Shown here: positions 24,356-37,262 of the stretch, in pieces | How positions within the stretch are numbered: the stretch's first letter is position 1 | Layout: the number at the start of each line of letters is the position of its first letter | Source of the DNA: Halictus rubicundus | Lineage: Eukaryota; Arthropoda; Insecta; Hymenoptera; Halictidae | Direction of reading: 5' to 3' | NCBI RefSeq assembly: GCF_050948215.1 | Contig: NC_135155.1 | Coordinates: 11,178,001-11,242,000 of the forward strand | DNA: 64,000 nt | Made by a program: the position numbers and the translations under genes | Notes under the pieces: generated by a model | Databases searched by the model: none | Seen by the model: only the letters and a program-made list of their open reading frames with translations | What the model was told of the DNA's origin: nothing

Positions 24356-26382
24356 TTAACACGCTGCGAGAGTACACGTTTTTAATTGTGCTTTTTTCTC
24401 GCCTATGGAACAGCCTCCAGCTATGCAATGTCTCCATCTCGATAACTTTCCTATACCGCAGGTAACACTACAACTGGACCAGCTTCCCCATTGGTCCCAT
24501 ATTTTTGGTCCGAATCTGCTTGACTCACCTATCAGAACATCCAGTTATTCTATAACTAGAAGTTCTCTGTTTTCCACGCTGCTGTAACTGTAAGCTATAC
24601 ATGTATGGACTTTTGATGATACGCCTTGAAACGCACGGATTTTTATAGTCGAAAGACTAGGCCGATTAGATTACATACTTGCTTTTTCTGAGTTTATTCG
24701 GTATCGTACCTATGTCATTTTGTTCGTTTTCGTCGTTTCCGTATTCATTGGCAGCTTCAAGAGACTGCTTCTTACGCAGCAACTCTTCATTTTGAACGTC
24801 ACCCGCTTTCGAAGTGAACGGTGTCATTTTGTAAGGCAAATATGCCATGGCAGTTGTCAAAGCATAGGCGCCTTCCAAAAGTACCGTATATTCTGCAATA
24901 ATGTAACAGACTATTATTAATTTTGTAAATCTTTTCCTCAACGTATGTAGCATGATATTGCACATACACGGTTTATGTTAGTGATAATTTCGCGTTGAAC
25001 ACGCAGCCCAATGAAATTATCTGCCAATCTATTCAAAATCTATAGTATGAAAGCATTTTCAAAAGAGAAAACAAAACATTCAGCATATATAGTATGTAAA
25101 TTTCCACTTGCATAAAAATCCATGGTCTACTAATACATGGCTTATGGTGTAAATAATTTGCAGTATTTCTAATACAAGGTATGATAATTACATAATATAT
25201 GTACGGTAAGTACTTAGTACATATGCAAATATGAAATACATGTACCATCATAGTTATGCTGCAGAGTTTAGCAAATGATCGTTATCGGGTTTTTATACCA
25301 AGCCAATTGAGAATATTTTTATCGCATTTTTTTAATCGACACGGTTTTATTTGTGCTTTCTTCAATCCTTTTGTGCAGTCTTTTGCCGAACAGTGACGCC
25401 ATCGGACCTGTCGACCGTTTCCGCAAGTTACACTACACATGTTCCAATTACCCCACTCGTCCCACTTTTCATGATCTGCAAAGTATCATAACAAAAACTT
25501 ATTTACGTAGAGACTCATTGGCGAGCTAAACAAGGAACATCAAGCAATATTTGCACTTACAATACGTGCAGCGAAAGAAAACTTGTCTATCCATACATAC
25601 ATACATACAGATATCTAAATATGACGATTATATCACACACGTACATGTTTCCTTAGCTTCGTCTTCGGTTTTTGCCGACGACACAGCATTATTTTCGTGG
25701 AATAAATCGTTGTGGATGGGATCTTCGTTGATAGTTTTTGCTAGATAATTGAGCAACCTCCGACCATAAATATTTGACTCCTTTAAGGAACGGAAATGCC
25801 GTTGAGATCTCCAGATCGACGGTTCTCTTACATGTTTTGGTAGATTTAATTCGCTAATCTGTGTACAATGTACTTAGTTAACATAATCGTAAAGTTAAAT
25901 TAAAATTTTATTACGCTATATTGTACGACTACTTGAACTTGAACTGGAACTACAATTAACATATATTTACACGTTTATGTATTTTAGCACTTACTCGAAA
26001 AAAGTTGGGACACGTATTAATCGATCCATGATCGTAATAATCGTACCGAATCTTTCTTCTATCATCTTTACGATACCGTTGATCGAAATGTAACATAGCA
26101 CAACTGAGGTTTCTCTTCCGATTCTCATATAAACTGAATTAATAAGAAACGATTATTAGCATTTACACACAGGAATATAATAATATGATTTTCAAATGCA
26201 AGAAAGTGCTTTATGAACAGTATTTCAATATACCAAAGGTTGGCGTGGCTTAACAGATTTTCCGACGATCCGAAGGTGTAGAATTCTTTTGATCCAACCT
26301 CGCTATTCGAATTCTTTTGGAATACGAATCCAAAGCTCTGGGTCATCGTGAATGCAAATAATAATCGCATAGCATGTTCCAT
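24356..26382 (-). CDS. Secreted protein with two thrombospondin type-1 repeats, six exons
   Basis: I do not recognise this gene. Exons: 26234-26382, 25995-26133, 25645-25780, 25299-25475, 24679-24892, 24356-24515. All are GT-AG with compatible phases; total 975 nt, 324 residues. The N-terminus MRLLFAFTMTQSFGFVF looks like a signal peptide. A basic, Tyr-rich stretch (residues 51-96) and an acidic linker follow. TSR1 (146-192) has WDEWGNW and CSVTCGNG with Cys 155, 159, 170, 175, 187, 192. TSR2 (278-324) has WDQWGSW and CSVTCGIG with Cys 287, 291, 302, 307, 319, 324; the protein ends on the sixth cysteine of TSR2. The two repeats resemble each other (RWRHC..GEKKAQLK against RWRHC..GLKKAQIK), which suggests internal duplication. 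The ~70-residue spacer includes a mildly hydrophobic part (VLLEGAYALTTAMAYLP). No protease domain is present, so it is not an ADAMTS enzyme. An extracellular matrix or ligand role is only inference. Confidence 0.85.
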
Positions 26383-26671
26383 CGAACTCGTATTAATTAA
26401 GAGCAGTAACGCGTGAACGAAAAACCTACTGCTTAAAATTTGTTAGATGCGATAATTAAATTTTTATTATTGCTAAGCTGAATATAGCTCTGCTATAGTA
26501 ATTGACCGATTTCATTACGTACCGTGCAGGTACGTACAAGTTAGATACTGTACATTTCCAAATTTTGTGCTTAACACTTTGTATACTGACCACATATAGA
26601 ACTCATGAGTTCCTATCGGTGCATCCGTGTTAAAACGTTTGGCAAAGTTGTCAAGGAAACGTTTAATATTT

Positions 26672-26677
26672 TTTATT
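26672..26677 (-). promoter_or_regulatory. Polyadenylation signal of TAF11
   Basis: AATAAA on the minus strand about 160 nt past the TAF11 stop and 290 nt before the ATG of the next minus-strand gene. Confidence 0.5.
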
Positions 26678-26837
26678 AAAACTATTTTGTTCAAGAAATT
26701 CCATTCAATGTACACTTATCGTATATTCTATAAAAGAGTAACAATTTCTTCTGAACATCCTCTCAAAACACTATGTTGTATTTCTTTGAGCAATAATTTT
26801 AATTTGATTTAACATTATACAGATTACGCTAAATTAT

Positions 26838-28032
26838 TTACAACCTAAAAAATGCCTTATGGGCACGACCATTAGGAATCTGTCCTTGAAGTCTCAACCT
26901 CCTAACAGCTTCTCTCAAATGTTTTGGCTGTAATGGCCCCGTTTCCCGATGCGCTTCCATGACATCGAGAGCTACGATTCGAAATACAATTGGTGAATAG
27001 TAGCATTTTTACCTATTTAGAAGTTCTAGCAAACGGTTCAAGTTTTACCTTCTTCCACGATTTCTCCGACAAACACTTTCGCTATACCAGACATCGCTAT
27101 GACTACGTTTTGCGATACAGAACAACCCGTGATTGTTTGCATAATCTAAGACAGAAATAGTAATCGCAAAACTTGTTTAGTAACGGGCAGAACGTTAAAC
27201 GAAATGTAAAGTCAATATTAAAATGAATCGCATACTCTTTTTATGGCTGCTTTTGGAAAAGCGGCTCTTCTATACATCTCGTATCTATCCAACTGATCTT
27301 CCGTGAAATTGGAAACCAATACCCTGTTAAGAAAACCATATGGTTAATCCTGGAGTTACCTTGATCGTCTCAAACATCTTGCTTATTATCGATGAGAGAA
27401 AAAAGGTGATGTAATATCATAATTTTATGATATTCTAGGTTGTTAAATTCGTCTTGAGCTCGGTTATTGATAATAAGCAAGATATTTGAGGTACTTGATT
27501 AGATGGAACATCCTGTATCAGAAATATTTCAGAAACGCAGCATACATTGCACATATAGACAAATACATACTGCATTTTTTCTCTCTCCTCTTCTTCCAAT
27601 TCTTTTTTACTTTTCTCTTTGCTTTCTCTTCTTTCTTTGACGTTTATCGGATTCGCGTGTGGTAATACTATATCGTTTCCAAATAGATCCTCCGTAGTTT
27701 GCTCTTCTTCTCTATTAATTTCAATTTCATGCTTGATAATTTCGATTTGATCTTCTACCATCGAGCCTAATAAATTAGAACTTATTTCTTCTACGTCCGA
27801 CTGAGATTGAGAACTCATCGCATCCGATTCTACCTGTAACATTAAATGCTGTATCGTATGGCATATGTAGGAATCCTTTATGGTATACCTTAATGTGCAT
27901 ATTATCCGCATCCATCGATTCTGTGTCTTTGGATATAGAGTTTCGGGATGGACTGTCCTTTTCTTCTTTATCTTCTATATCTATGTGTTCGCTTTCGTTT
28001 CCAGAATCTTCTTTCCCAAATATATTATCCAT
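26838..28032 (-). CDS. Taf11: TFIID subunit TAF11, five exons, complete
   Basis: Histone-fold subunit of the general transcription factor TFIID that pairs with TAF13. Exons: 27889-28032, 27571-27833, 27236-27323, 27049-27145, 26838-26971, total 726 nt and 241 residues. Residues 1-135 form an acidic, low-complexity N-terminus ending in a Lys/Glu-rich helix (KEKSKKELEEEEREKMQ). The histone fold starts at 137 with VLVSNFTEDQLDRYEMYRRA and FPKAAIKR. It continues with GCSVSQNVVIAMSGIAKVFV and VRRLRLQGQIPN, closely matching human TAF11. The C-terminus ends AHKAFFRL. The ATG at 28032 gives the expected length. It lies upstream of the TSR gene on the same strand. Confidence 0.97.
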
Positions 28033-30067
28033 CGTGTAATCAAATACAAATTTCCAAAGATGTGCCTAAACATGTACAGAATTCTCTAAAATATTCATTC
28101 CTGATTAAGAAATGTCTGTTGCACATATATAAAACATAGCTTTTAAATTTTTTTGAAAAATTTACCCGATTAAAACATCAGCTTCGCTAAGAGTATCAAG
28201 AAGGTAATAACCAGAGGAACAACAACTCGAATGCTCAAGAAATTTGAATTCGAGTCAATTCATCTATTCATAATGTTGTTCAATTGTTAAATTGCGTGTT
28301 GCAACGATAACTGAAAGGGAAAACCATGTGCATTCATATTTGTATATAGTGTCTCGCGCAATCGATCAAATGTTCCAAACACTTTGAGGAGTATGTACGA
28401 AATATGAATAGATTATCCAATAAGTAGATTTCAATTTCTTTAACCCTTATCGGACGCTAGCTTTTTATACGTGATTCTCACTACATAGGTTGTAGCTAGC
28501 AATCGTGCCGGCATTTCACAGAGAGCGAGTTTCGACAGGTTCCGTCTTGTCACATCCCACATGATGTACGACCGCAGCGACAAAACACTGTTGTCACGTA
28601 AGAGGTGACTTACGACCGGTAAGGGTTAAACTCTTGTAAACTGCAGCAACTATGCAGACTTTGTATAGAAATATTTTCAACACATGCTACGCTCATTTTT
28701 TGTAAAAACAATAAATACCTACATATATAAGCACCGAGGGAACATTTATTCGATCATGGGAGTCACTGTGTACAAAGTAACATAACGCGAGAGTACACAT
28801 GTTTGCAACGTCTCTTTCCGTAACAGAAGTTTAAAAAATAACCGTTGCATTTCTTTGGTTGCGCGATCGATTACAGAAACGAAAGATGTATACGGATTTA
28901 CATACACACATAGAATACAGAATATTCTGTTAAAAATGAATTGTCTAATTCGGTTCGGTTTGTTTTTCTTTTGGCCTGCTCTGGCGACAAAGCGGTCTCA
29001 CAGAGTAATACTTACAGAGACGAAAGTCGGATGTATTTCAAGAACGAACTTTCGGTGCGCATGCGTTCATAAGTAGGCCTATTACAAGTGCACCCTCAAA
29101 ATTCCGTACTTCTTCGCGGTTTTACAGCACAAGTTTGTACACTACGAACACAAAACGGACATAAAATTCATTTTAAATACGTAGGACCATTTGGTTGCAC
29201 ATGTGACTTGATAAAAATATTTTGTCGAGTAATATTAAAGTGCGGTATATAATCAAATGTTATTTTGCACACTCGCGTTGCTTTTTAAATATTATCACAC
29301 TTTCAAACTTTTCAAATTTTTCGTAAACGATCGGTGATTCCTCTTTCATCCAACGGCCCGCGGGAGAGGACAGAAATATATCAACTCAAGAGAAGTGGCA
29401 ACACTACCGTTTGTATACAGATTGTCAAGGTCATCGGAACATCGACGTTTCCGAAGGTTCGCCTCTGCGAGAATACTCGGTTGTTTGGTGGCAAGCAAAA
29501 TACATGCATAATACCCGTAATCGATGAATCGAATTGAATTTTGAAAAGAGGTCGACGCGCGGCGATACATTATATACATCCCGGATTGAGAACCTCTGAT
29601 CCAACGAGTTAAAGGACCATGATCGAATCACACTGGCAGCGTTAGCGTGGCGCCAGCTGGCGGTCGAGTGAAATTTAGTCGACGGTGTCGCGACGCCGCG
29701 ACGTATTTGTCAATATCTGCTGCTTTTCGCGATTTTCACGGTTCATAGGTACTTTCGTTGGTCGAGAATCGACGTAGGAACGACCGTCGACGATTCGAGG
29801 ACGATATCGGTGCTGGTCGCTCGTTGACGACGAGTTCGACGACGCGAGGGTCCTGATCGAAAAGTGCGGAGAGCTGTCGGCGCGAAAAACAGGCATCGCG
29901 AGCTGACCGGGACATTCTCGGGATTCTCTCGGGACTCTCTCTTGGGACTCTTTCGGGACGATAGCTGGTAGCTGGTGGTTAGGTAGGTTGCTGACTCGTC
30001 CGAACGAGTCTATCGCCTGACCTGCCCCGTTCAAAAGTCAAGGGGGAGTAGATGGTACAGTGAGTGA
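28033..30067. other. Intergenic upstream of TAF11
   Basis: Contains the TTAA element 28444-28625. From about 29640 it becomes CpG-rich and probably holds the first promoter of the long plus-strand gene. No coding exon seen. Confidence 0.45.
28444..28625. mobile_element. CCCTTATCGG piggyBac-like MITE (TTAA)
   Basis: TTAA at 28440-28443 and 28626-28629; termini CCCTTATCGG and CCGGTAAGGG. Interior (CGAGTTTCGACAGGTTCCGT) matches the copy at 39060, which is about 180 bp longer inside. Confidence 0.9.
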
Positions 30068-30206
30068 GTGCGACACAGTGGAATATCGAAAACGCTCGGT
30101 CAAGGAGTTGACCGTATAACCGCGAGTTCTGTTTACGCTTTGTACAATATCATTGAACACCACGAGCCTACGAATGCAGCTTCAAGACCGAGCCGCGTAT
30201 TAAGAT
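30068..30206 (+). other. Candidate 5' UTR exon ending in the first two bases of a split start codon
   Basis: CpG-rich stretch ending ..TTAAGAT followed by GTGAGTATGG, a good donor. Its last two bases, AT, plus the G that starts the exon at 33288 would make ATG in frame with the coding stretch there. Unspliced RNA would instead read ATG-TGA. The 5' boundary is arbitrary. Inferred from splice signals only. Confidence 0.4.
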
Positions 30207-30213
30207 GTGAGTA

Positions 30214-30310
30214 TGGTGTGTGTGTGTGTGTCTCTCTCTCTCTCTCTCTGTGTGTGCGTGTGTATGTGTACGTGCGGGCGCGCGCGCGTGTATGCGTGTG
30301 CGTGCGCGCG
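30214..30310. repeat. TG/CT/TG/CG microsatellite
   Basis: Runs of TG, then CT, then TG and GCGC, directly after the candidate donor at 30207. Confidence 0.95.
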
Positions 30311-33287
30311 CCTTGGAACGTGCTTGGAACTGTTCGAGCCGAACACGTAGCCTTCGTAGCTAGTGTGCGCGAGTATCCGATAGCACTTTCGTTTCCGAAT
30401 TTCGCAGAAAATTATGCGAATGAGGAGGGAGGAGAAGAAAAGCAAGAAAAGGTTTTCAGCGATGGTTCTTCGGGCCGAACATAATACCTTGACCGTCTTG
30501 TCTTTGTAGACGGAACGAAGGACCATTGTTGTACATACACATACAATCCGTTCGCTCCGTGATCCTGGTAGGTACGCGGTGAACGCGCGCACATCTCTTT
30601 CCACGCACACTGTCGCGTAGCTACTCGCTTCGCGTGTCGCAGATACGAGTAGATACGAGTAGATACATAGACAGTTGCATATACGTACGTGCATGTACCA
30701 GGCTTGGGTTCAACACGGTGTCGCATTGTAGTTGTACAAGTATTCGCGCGGGTTTGTATAACGCACACCTATCCGAGCTACGAAATATCGCGACAGGATC
30801 GCGCGTGAAACCGGTCTTGTTCCGATGAAACCGTTGAAACGGTCCGCGCCCTCCTCCCGCATCACTCTTTTCTGTAAAATCCACGAATTCCGCAACAGTT
30901 CTCCATCTTTGGTTGCTAGCGGACTGCGGATCTTTATGCGGAATAAATGTAGCGACATATTTCGAGTTACCGAGATCACCGCAGGAAACGGGGATCGAAT
31001 GGAAACGCACGCGTGTATTCTATTCAAAATCTTAGCGTATCTACAGAAAAATTATAGTAGTGCTCGCCTACTCGCTCGGTACGTTCTCGTGTTTATCGTA
31101 ATTCCATCGAATCCGCGGTCCAGTTATTAGTTTTCGAACAAAGGGTAAGCCTCGATACGTTGTGCGGTCGGTTGCCCTATACGTAATCGACAGGATATCG
31201 ACTTTGGCCGATCATTATCGGTTGGTTCGTTCGTGCCTGCTGCTTCGGATTTCGAAGTTTATCGACAATTCGATTATCGTTCCGAATGCTTCGCAATTGA
31301 ATATCTGCCCGGTGGTAGAAAATATTTTCGGCACCGATCGATCACCCTTTTCGCGTAGATACCTACGTGCAGTAGGTACTAGACTGCGGATCTCTATGCA
31401 AAATAAAAATTTCCTACCTGAATTGCAACATATCGCAGTGAAATAGAAATTGATTTTACAATATTTTGACAATAATTAGATTTGACAATAATATAACAGT
31501 ATTTTTAAATTCTTCTGTTTTTACTGTTGCATAAAATCCGCTGCCTACCTATTACGGTTCTACCTGTATCTATGTAGCTGTTTATAATCGTTCGGAATAT
31601 ATATGATGAAATGCGAATTCAATCTGATCTAATTAAGCCTTGCACGGGCGACTAAAATGTATAAATAATTTTAAAGCATCCGTATTTAAAGATTTTCGCA
31701 GGAACTTTTACGTGTATTGAAACTGTAAATCGACGCTATAGTGCTAATTATTCGAAGCACCTGTGTGATATTTTTACAAGAAATAAAAGCTAAAGATTCG
31801 CCTTTTTTCGAAATGAAATTTCTCAAAACCGGTGATACAGACAAACGGGTTTTCAGGGAAAACGAAAACCGCTATATTGGTTATCGGAATGAATCGATTG
31901 GAAAGGAAAAGTTAAAGTTTGTCCGACAGAGCGGGGTCTGTGCGTGCTTGCGTGTGCTTGGAACGGTGGAACGAACGCGTGGAAAGGTAAAGAAAAAGTA
32001 AAGAAGAGGTAAAGAAAAGACGGTCGTTGGCCAGAGGAGAAACGACCGGACAAGTCTCCTTGCTCGAGACGACTCGAGACCTGTTTTAGTACGGAGCTAC
32101 GCTCTGTCAGATTCGCTCATCCACTCTAGCAACCAGTTGTAGATCGTAGAATCGTCGGGCCGCAGATCGGAAAGTTCGAAATCGTAACAGCCTCGTTCCG
32201 GTATGCTTCGTTCCGTATACTTCTTGCCTCCGGTTCATGTTCTTGTTCTTTGTCTTGTTCGTGTTCTCGCTCGTCGTATCGGCCGCTTTAAACCTTTCGT
32301 ACGAACCTGGACAAATACCAATGTCGAAAGAGTGCTTTTTTGTCGCTAGAGGAGTAAATAAATCGATACAAGTTCATTTGTAGAGTAGTTGCGAGCCTTC
32401 GAAGTCCGTTCGAAGAGACCAGCCATTGTTCTCGGAAGAATCCGTAAGGGCAGTCGACGCGCGAAACTCTGCGGAGATATCGAACACGCGTTTACTGTTT
32501 ACCAGAGTTTCGACGTAAGGACATAAGGACACAAGGACCGGAGGCCGATATACCGTTAGCCATTGACGCGACGCAGCGCGACATTCTCTTTCCTATCTCG
32601 CGAAGAAGATTGCGCGTTCCCGCGCAAACACCGACGTTCACCGTGTTTTTCGCGTAGAATAGGTGATCGACCGGGTACGCCTTGTTTTTCCCGAAGTTAG
32701 GCCACCGCGTATCGCCGAGTACGACCCTGGCGCGAAATCGAATAGTCTTGTCGAGTCTCGTTGAAGCAAGAGCGCCGATTTACACGATTGTGAACGCGAA
32801 CGCGAATATGTACGAGCCCGTTCCTTTCTCATTGTAGCTGCTGCTTCGGGTCCTTGACTCTGCCACTGCTCGTAAGCGAGGCGAAACTTTACGTAAGCAC
32901 TTTCTATCCGCGAGACTCTGAACAGCGATTGGTGAAAAGCACAGACTGCCGGCAAACCGCAAACGTTTGCCAACATCAGCTAGTCAAAGAATTTCTTTGA
33001 TACGATTGTTTGTCCGTGTTCGTACCGCTGACAATGAGTCCCTCGATTCGACGATCGACTGCTTACGAGGAAATACACACACTGTATACTCAACCTGGCC
33101 ACGTTTACGTACAGTCTTTACAAATTTGATTTAGATTGCCTTATTTCGCATGTTTGTTTCTCCGTATTAGTTCCCAAGATAAAATTGGTTCTCCGTCTGT
33201 AAGTCCGAAGCGCGTTTTCAATCTGCGGTGCGCCGCACGCGGGGGGTTCAGGTGCGAATAGAATCTGCAATGTTTCTTTTTACGCAG
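30311..33287. other. Candidate intron between 30206 and 33288
   Basis: No coding exon recognised. Two same-orientation copies of an ACTGCGGATCTNTATGC end (30923, 31382) mark remnants of the family seen complete at 46791 and 55266. Confidence 0.35.
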
Positions 33288-33421
33288 GTGCGAAGAGGCT
33301 ACAGAAGTGGAGACGCATCATCAGCAAACAGCGGCAACAACGATGGGCGTCGCCGAGGACGAGACGCCATCCTCTTTGACTTCTCATCCCAACCCTAACG
33401 TTAACAATCCGAATCAAGAAG
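33288..33421 (+). CDS. Alternative first coding exon A of an unidentified long gene
   Basis: Acceptor TTTCTTTTTACGCAG ends at 33287 and a donor GAAG/GTACGTG follows 33421. An ATG at 33343 opens 26 codons (MGVAEDETPSSLTSHPNPN..) that end in phase 1 with G. The frame is also open upstream to the acceptor (CEEATEVETHHQQTAATT), and if it joins AT at 30205-30206 it forms a split ATG, giving MCEEATEVE... The codons are hydrophilic and look coding. The other two exons below end in the same phase. I do not recognise the product. Confidence 0.55.
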
Positions 33422-33643
33422 GTACGTGACCGAACAGTGAACCTTCCTCACGAAAGACAAGTATTGGTTCATCGCGAACACCTGATAGGAAATACCTAAA
33501 ACAAGGCTTTCGAAAGAACCCTTGAATGACTATTTAAAATTATAAAGGGAACGCTGAACGAGTCCAATGAAAACCAGACCCAGCTAGACCGCGATCGACA
33601 TTGTCCTCGAGCGTTTTGGTTCTTCGGCTCGGAACGAAATTAA

Positions 33644-33820
33644 CACTAAACCTACCAAGCATTAACACTATCTACTAAATGTTGCCTTATAAAAATGGCA
33701 ACCCTAAATTTATTGAGTTTGGACAAGGACATTTATTCCACTATTTTTCATAAATGAATTTTTATAGTTTCAATAATTGGAAAATTAAAACCGGTTATTT
33801 TGACCGTGGTAGGTTTAGTG
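33644..33820. mobile_element. CACTAAACCTACC piggyBac-like MITE (TTAA)
   Basis: TTAA at 33640-33643 and 33821-33824; termini CACTAAACCTACC and GGTAGGTTTAGTG. Near the right end lies TTTTGACCG, a motif shared with the other CACTA copies. Confidence 0.9.
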
Positions 33821-34857
33821 TTAAGAAGGAAAATGCGCGTTCGTTGATCCGTTCGCGCCTTATTCTTTCGACGCGTGTAACTCGGGTTACACCGCCACAT
33901 CCGTTAGACAAATTTCAGATTGAAACCATTTTCTTTGTTCCCCCTGTACACGCTTATCACGAGATAATACGTTTTTTATACGAAACGCATACATGTACAG
34001 GGGAGAGTAGCCTACTTTGGACTGCGGCTACTCACCGAGTCTCTCGAGAAGGAAAAATGTTCGCGATAAATGTGTTATTAGCGATATCAACCGATCGGCG
34101 ATTATGCTCTTCGTCTGGTTTAGCTACATACCAGCTCCTGCTGGTGCTAATTCGATTATGAATTTGTAATTAGCTCCAACCTATCTAGACGTCTCTCCGT
34201 TCCGCTTTAAATTTGGCTAGTCTTCCTTCCGTTAACAAACAGGAAGGAAGTAAATAGTTGCAAAGAAGATACACGGTAAACGCAGCGTGGCGCACAAATT
34301 CTTGTCTAACAATAAGGACTATTGTTTTCGTGGCTCGCGCCGGAAGAAATGAAGAGCGCGGTGCAAAGGTCCCGCCCATATCTTTCCTACAATAGACGGA
34401 AGTTATTTCCCGACTGCTTCCGGTTTCCGAGTTTTCACGAAGCATCTATCTCCTCTGCGTTCGTTTGTTTTCCGAAGAAATTTTTCCGACGCCGTTATTG
34501 GACAATTTCCGTTCGGACGCACCTGTTTGTTTCGAGTGGTTCCTTGATGCTCGAAGAACAACAAGGCGAATAGACCGTGCCCTTGATTTTTTTTCTCCAA
34601 CGATCGGGCGGCTTGCAATTTCATTCACAACAGGTATAATTACGATGAGAAATTCATTTTTAATTAAACTTTGGATTTGGAAATACAGCTGCGCACGCTC
34701 GCGCCAGACAGACACGTGTTATCAATCGGGCTCGTTCACCTGCTGCTGGTGGTGCTGTCGTCCGTTGGTAACGTAGATACCTTCGAAAGGTGACTCGACG
34801 ATGCATCCAGTTGGAAAGGCGGACGCGTTCGCGGTTATAACTGTAATCGTAGTTGCA

Positions 34858-34893
34858 ATGGTAATAGTAATCGTAATCGTAATCGTAATCGCG
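34858..34893. repeat. GTAATC hexamer array
   Basis: About six copies, last one varied. Accounts for apparent ITITIT/VIVIV reading frames on both strands. Confidence 0.9.
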
Positions 34894-35430
34894 ATGGCAA
34901 CTGCGATCGCCTGGAGCTCGCCGGCTCGTCGACTCCGGTATTGTTGGATACCATTGTACACAGCTGTAGCTACTGTTGCAGCCACGCGTGCATGTCCCTA
35001 GCTTGTTAACGTTATTAGAGTGGAAATCCTGCACGGATATATCTGCACGACCGCTCTACCGATTCCCTGCTTCCTCGAAATCTACTCTTCCGAGACGCCG
35101 CGCTGGCAATCAGAGACGAGACGAGACTAGGCAAGATCGGAATCGGCGACAACGATCGTTGGCGCTCGCATCCGAAGTCAGAGACGAGAGACTCACTCTT
35201 TCTCTGTCCGTCGGTGTCGGGGTGTCGGGGTGTCGGCGATGCCAATGTCGATGGCGCCTAACGAGTTCTCACGGAGAAAGTGTAGCGCCGATTTATCGGC
35301 TGCTCGGATACCGAACCGAAAACCCGAGGACAGTCGCGATGTTACGAAACTAATCTCTGAATGTTTTTCATAGGTTTCACGAATGAGCAAGGTTTACACG
35401 GAGACCGATGAAACGTGTAGATTTTACATA

Positions 35431-35565
35431 CGCAGGCTCACGAAAATTGCAATTTTTTCCAAATTTTTTTGCATAACCAATTCTTCTAATTGCTCAAAAA
35501 AGTCAAGTCGTTTGATCCAATTTAAAAAAAAGATATACTGTTTTAAAACGTTTCGTGAACCTGTG
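35431..35565. mobile_element. CGCAGGCTCACGAAA foldback (TA)
   Basis: Starts CGCAGGCTCACGAAA and ends TTTCGTGAACCTGTG, TA on both sides. Interior matches 2346-2571. Confidence 0.75.
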
Positions 35566-37224
35566 TATATCGTGCGGTACAGAAATTGTTCGCGTCTTTT
35601 TACATTTTCTAGAAACTCGCGCAGTCGATCGGTTCGGTTTCCTTCGAGCAGCTCGTGCGACGCGTGTTGTTGGTCGGCGAACTGTACGTTCGGCTACATA
35701 CAACGGTTCCGCAATATTTTCACCTGGTATGCGACACGTAGCGTGGAGTACTGCGGTATTTCAGTTGGGTCGGGCTGTGCTTTGAACTGTTGCCAGCAAC
35801 ATCTGTCCCTCTCCGTCGCTTCCAGAGTCTCTGTTCGTTGCTCGCTTCTTCCCTCGCTTTGTCTTTGTCTTCGTCTTTGTCTTTGTCTTTGTATTTCGAT
35901 CTCCTGTGGGTATTCTGGGTCAAGTGTGTATTTTAATGGTCAGCGACGTCGGCAGAGTTTTTCTTTTCGAGTTGCGCGAGAACCCACGTTCGAGGGATCG
36001 AATCGAAGTCGCGTGGGTGAGCGTATCGCTCCACCGATCGCCGCGCCGGCACAGTTCCTCCGACAAACTTTTCACGACTACGAGCCCTGACGAGTCCTAC
36101 TTCTGTTTTCCGGTGTTTCGTCTCGGACGAGAGCCAAACAAACGAACCTGCGGTATAGGTATTCGTATTTGTGTCCGAGTCCGTATTCGTATCCGTTGCC
36201 CTGTCCGTATCGGCATGGATAATCCTCTTGGATTTTGGATTTCTTCGATTTATCATGCGCTAAACTTGTCAAAATATTTGCGTAAAGGAACAAGAGCAGT
36301 TTTTGCTTCGCAAATTGGCTGGAACTCTCGTCCGGAATTCGCGGATGGCGCCTCTATTTTTGCATAGAGATCGTCGGGTCCAGCGACCGGCGTCCAGTCG
36401 TTTTACGATTAATTACCATATTACCGTAGACTCGCCGAGATGGCGGCTTCTAGCCGACAAGCTAGACATCTAGATGTCTAGGCTGAACGCGTGCGTGCGT
36501 TTGGTCCGATACGGTAGTCTCCCGCTAGAAATTCTTGTGGTCTCGGCCCTGGCCCGCGAAACGATTTCATATTTGGGATCCATCGAAAAATTCTTTGAGA
36601 AATCCTGAGCAGCAAAGCACAGCTATTTGAAACGCGTTACAAATTGTATAAGGATAGCCATTACATCTTCACATAGGTGGTTATTCTTTCGAAATAGAGA
36701 TTTTGCGATTAAGAAAATATCGAAGAACAAGGAGAAGGAAGGGAGGCGCAAGAAGAGGCGCCAAGTCTCGGTGAACTCGATCGGACACGCTTTCTGTTTT
36801 TACTTGGTCCGTAGAACGGCCGGTTACGCTCCTCCTCTCGAATAATAAATACAACGACTTTCCATTTTCAATGCGAACGATGTTTCGTCGTTTGCGTCGA
36901 AGACACGTTCGTACGCGCTTACGATTTCTCCGGCCTAGGTCCGAGGTGGAGCTTCGAAACGGAAATAAGAGAGAGGGCGACGCGAAGGTCGCGGCAATTG
37001 GCAATCGGCAACCGGCAACGAACGCGTCTTCTCCTTGCGCTTCGGAAGGGTTGAGGGTGGTTGCACGTAAACACGCGTGACACCGTTTCCGTTACGTGCT
37101 AGATACGTTGCCCAGAACGACGATTATCGATATTCACGAAACTAATGCGACCAAAAGAGAAATTCTAGCAAAATCAAGATTAGCGACAACAAAACAGAAT
37201 TTGATTTCTCTCCAAGAGAATTAA

Positions 37225-37262
37225 CACTAAACCTACCACCGCCGGTCAAAATGACCGGTTCC
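37225..37262. mobile_element. Single CACTAAACC end (TTAA)
   Basis: TTAA then CACTAAACCTACCACCGCC and the palindrome GGTCAAAATGACC. No matching right end was found nearby, so only one terminus is supported. Confidence 0.6.

Noticed and set aside
29675..30034. 119-residue minus-strand frame
   Set aside because: Begins at TTG, not ATG, lies in the CpG-rich 5' zone and has no recognisable motif.
34722..34985. Frame with ITITITIT repeat
   Set aside because: Translation of the GTAATC array; the opposite strand gives an equally long VIVIV frame.
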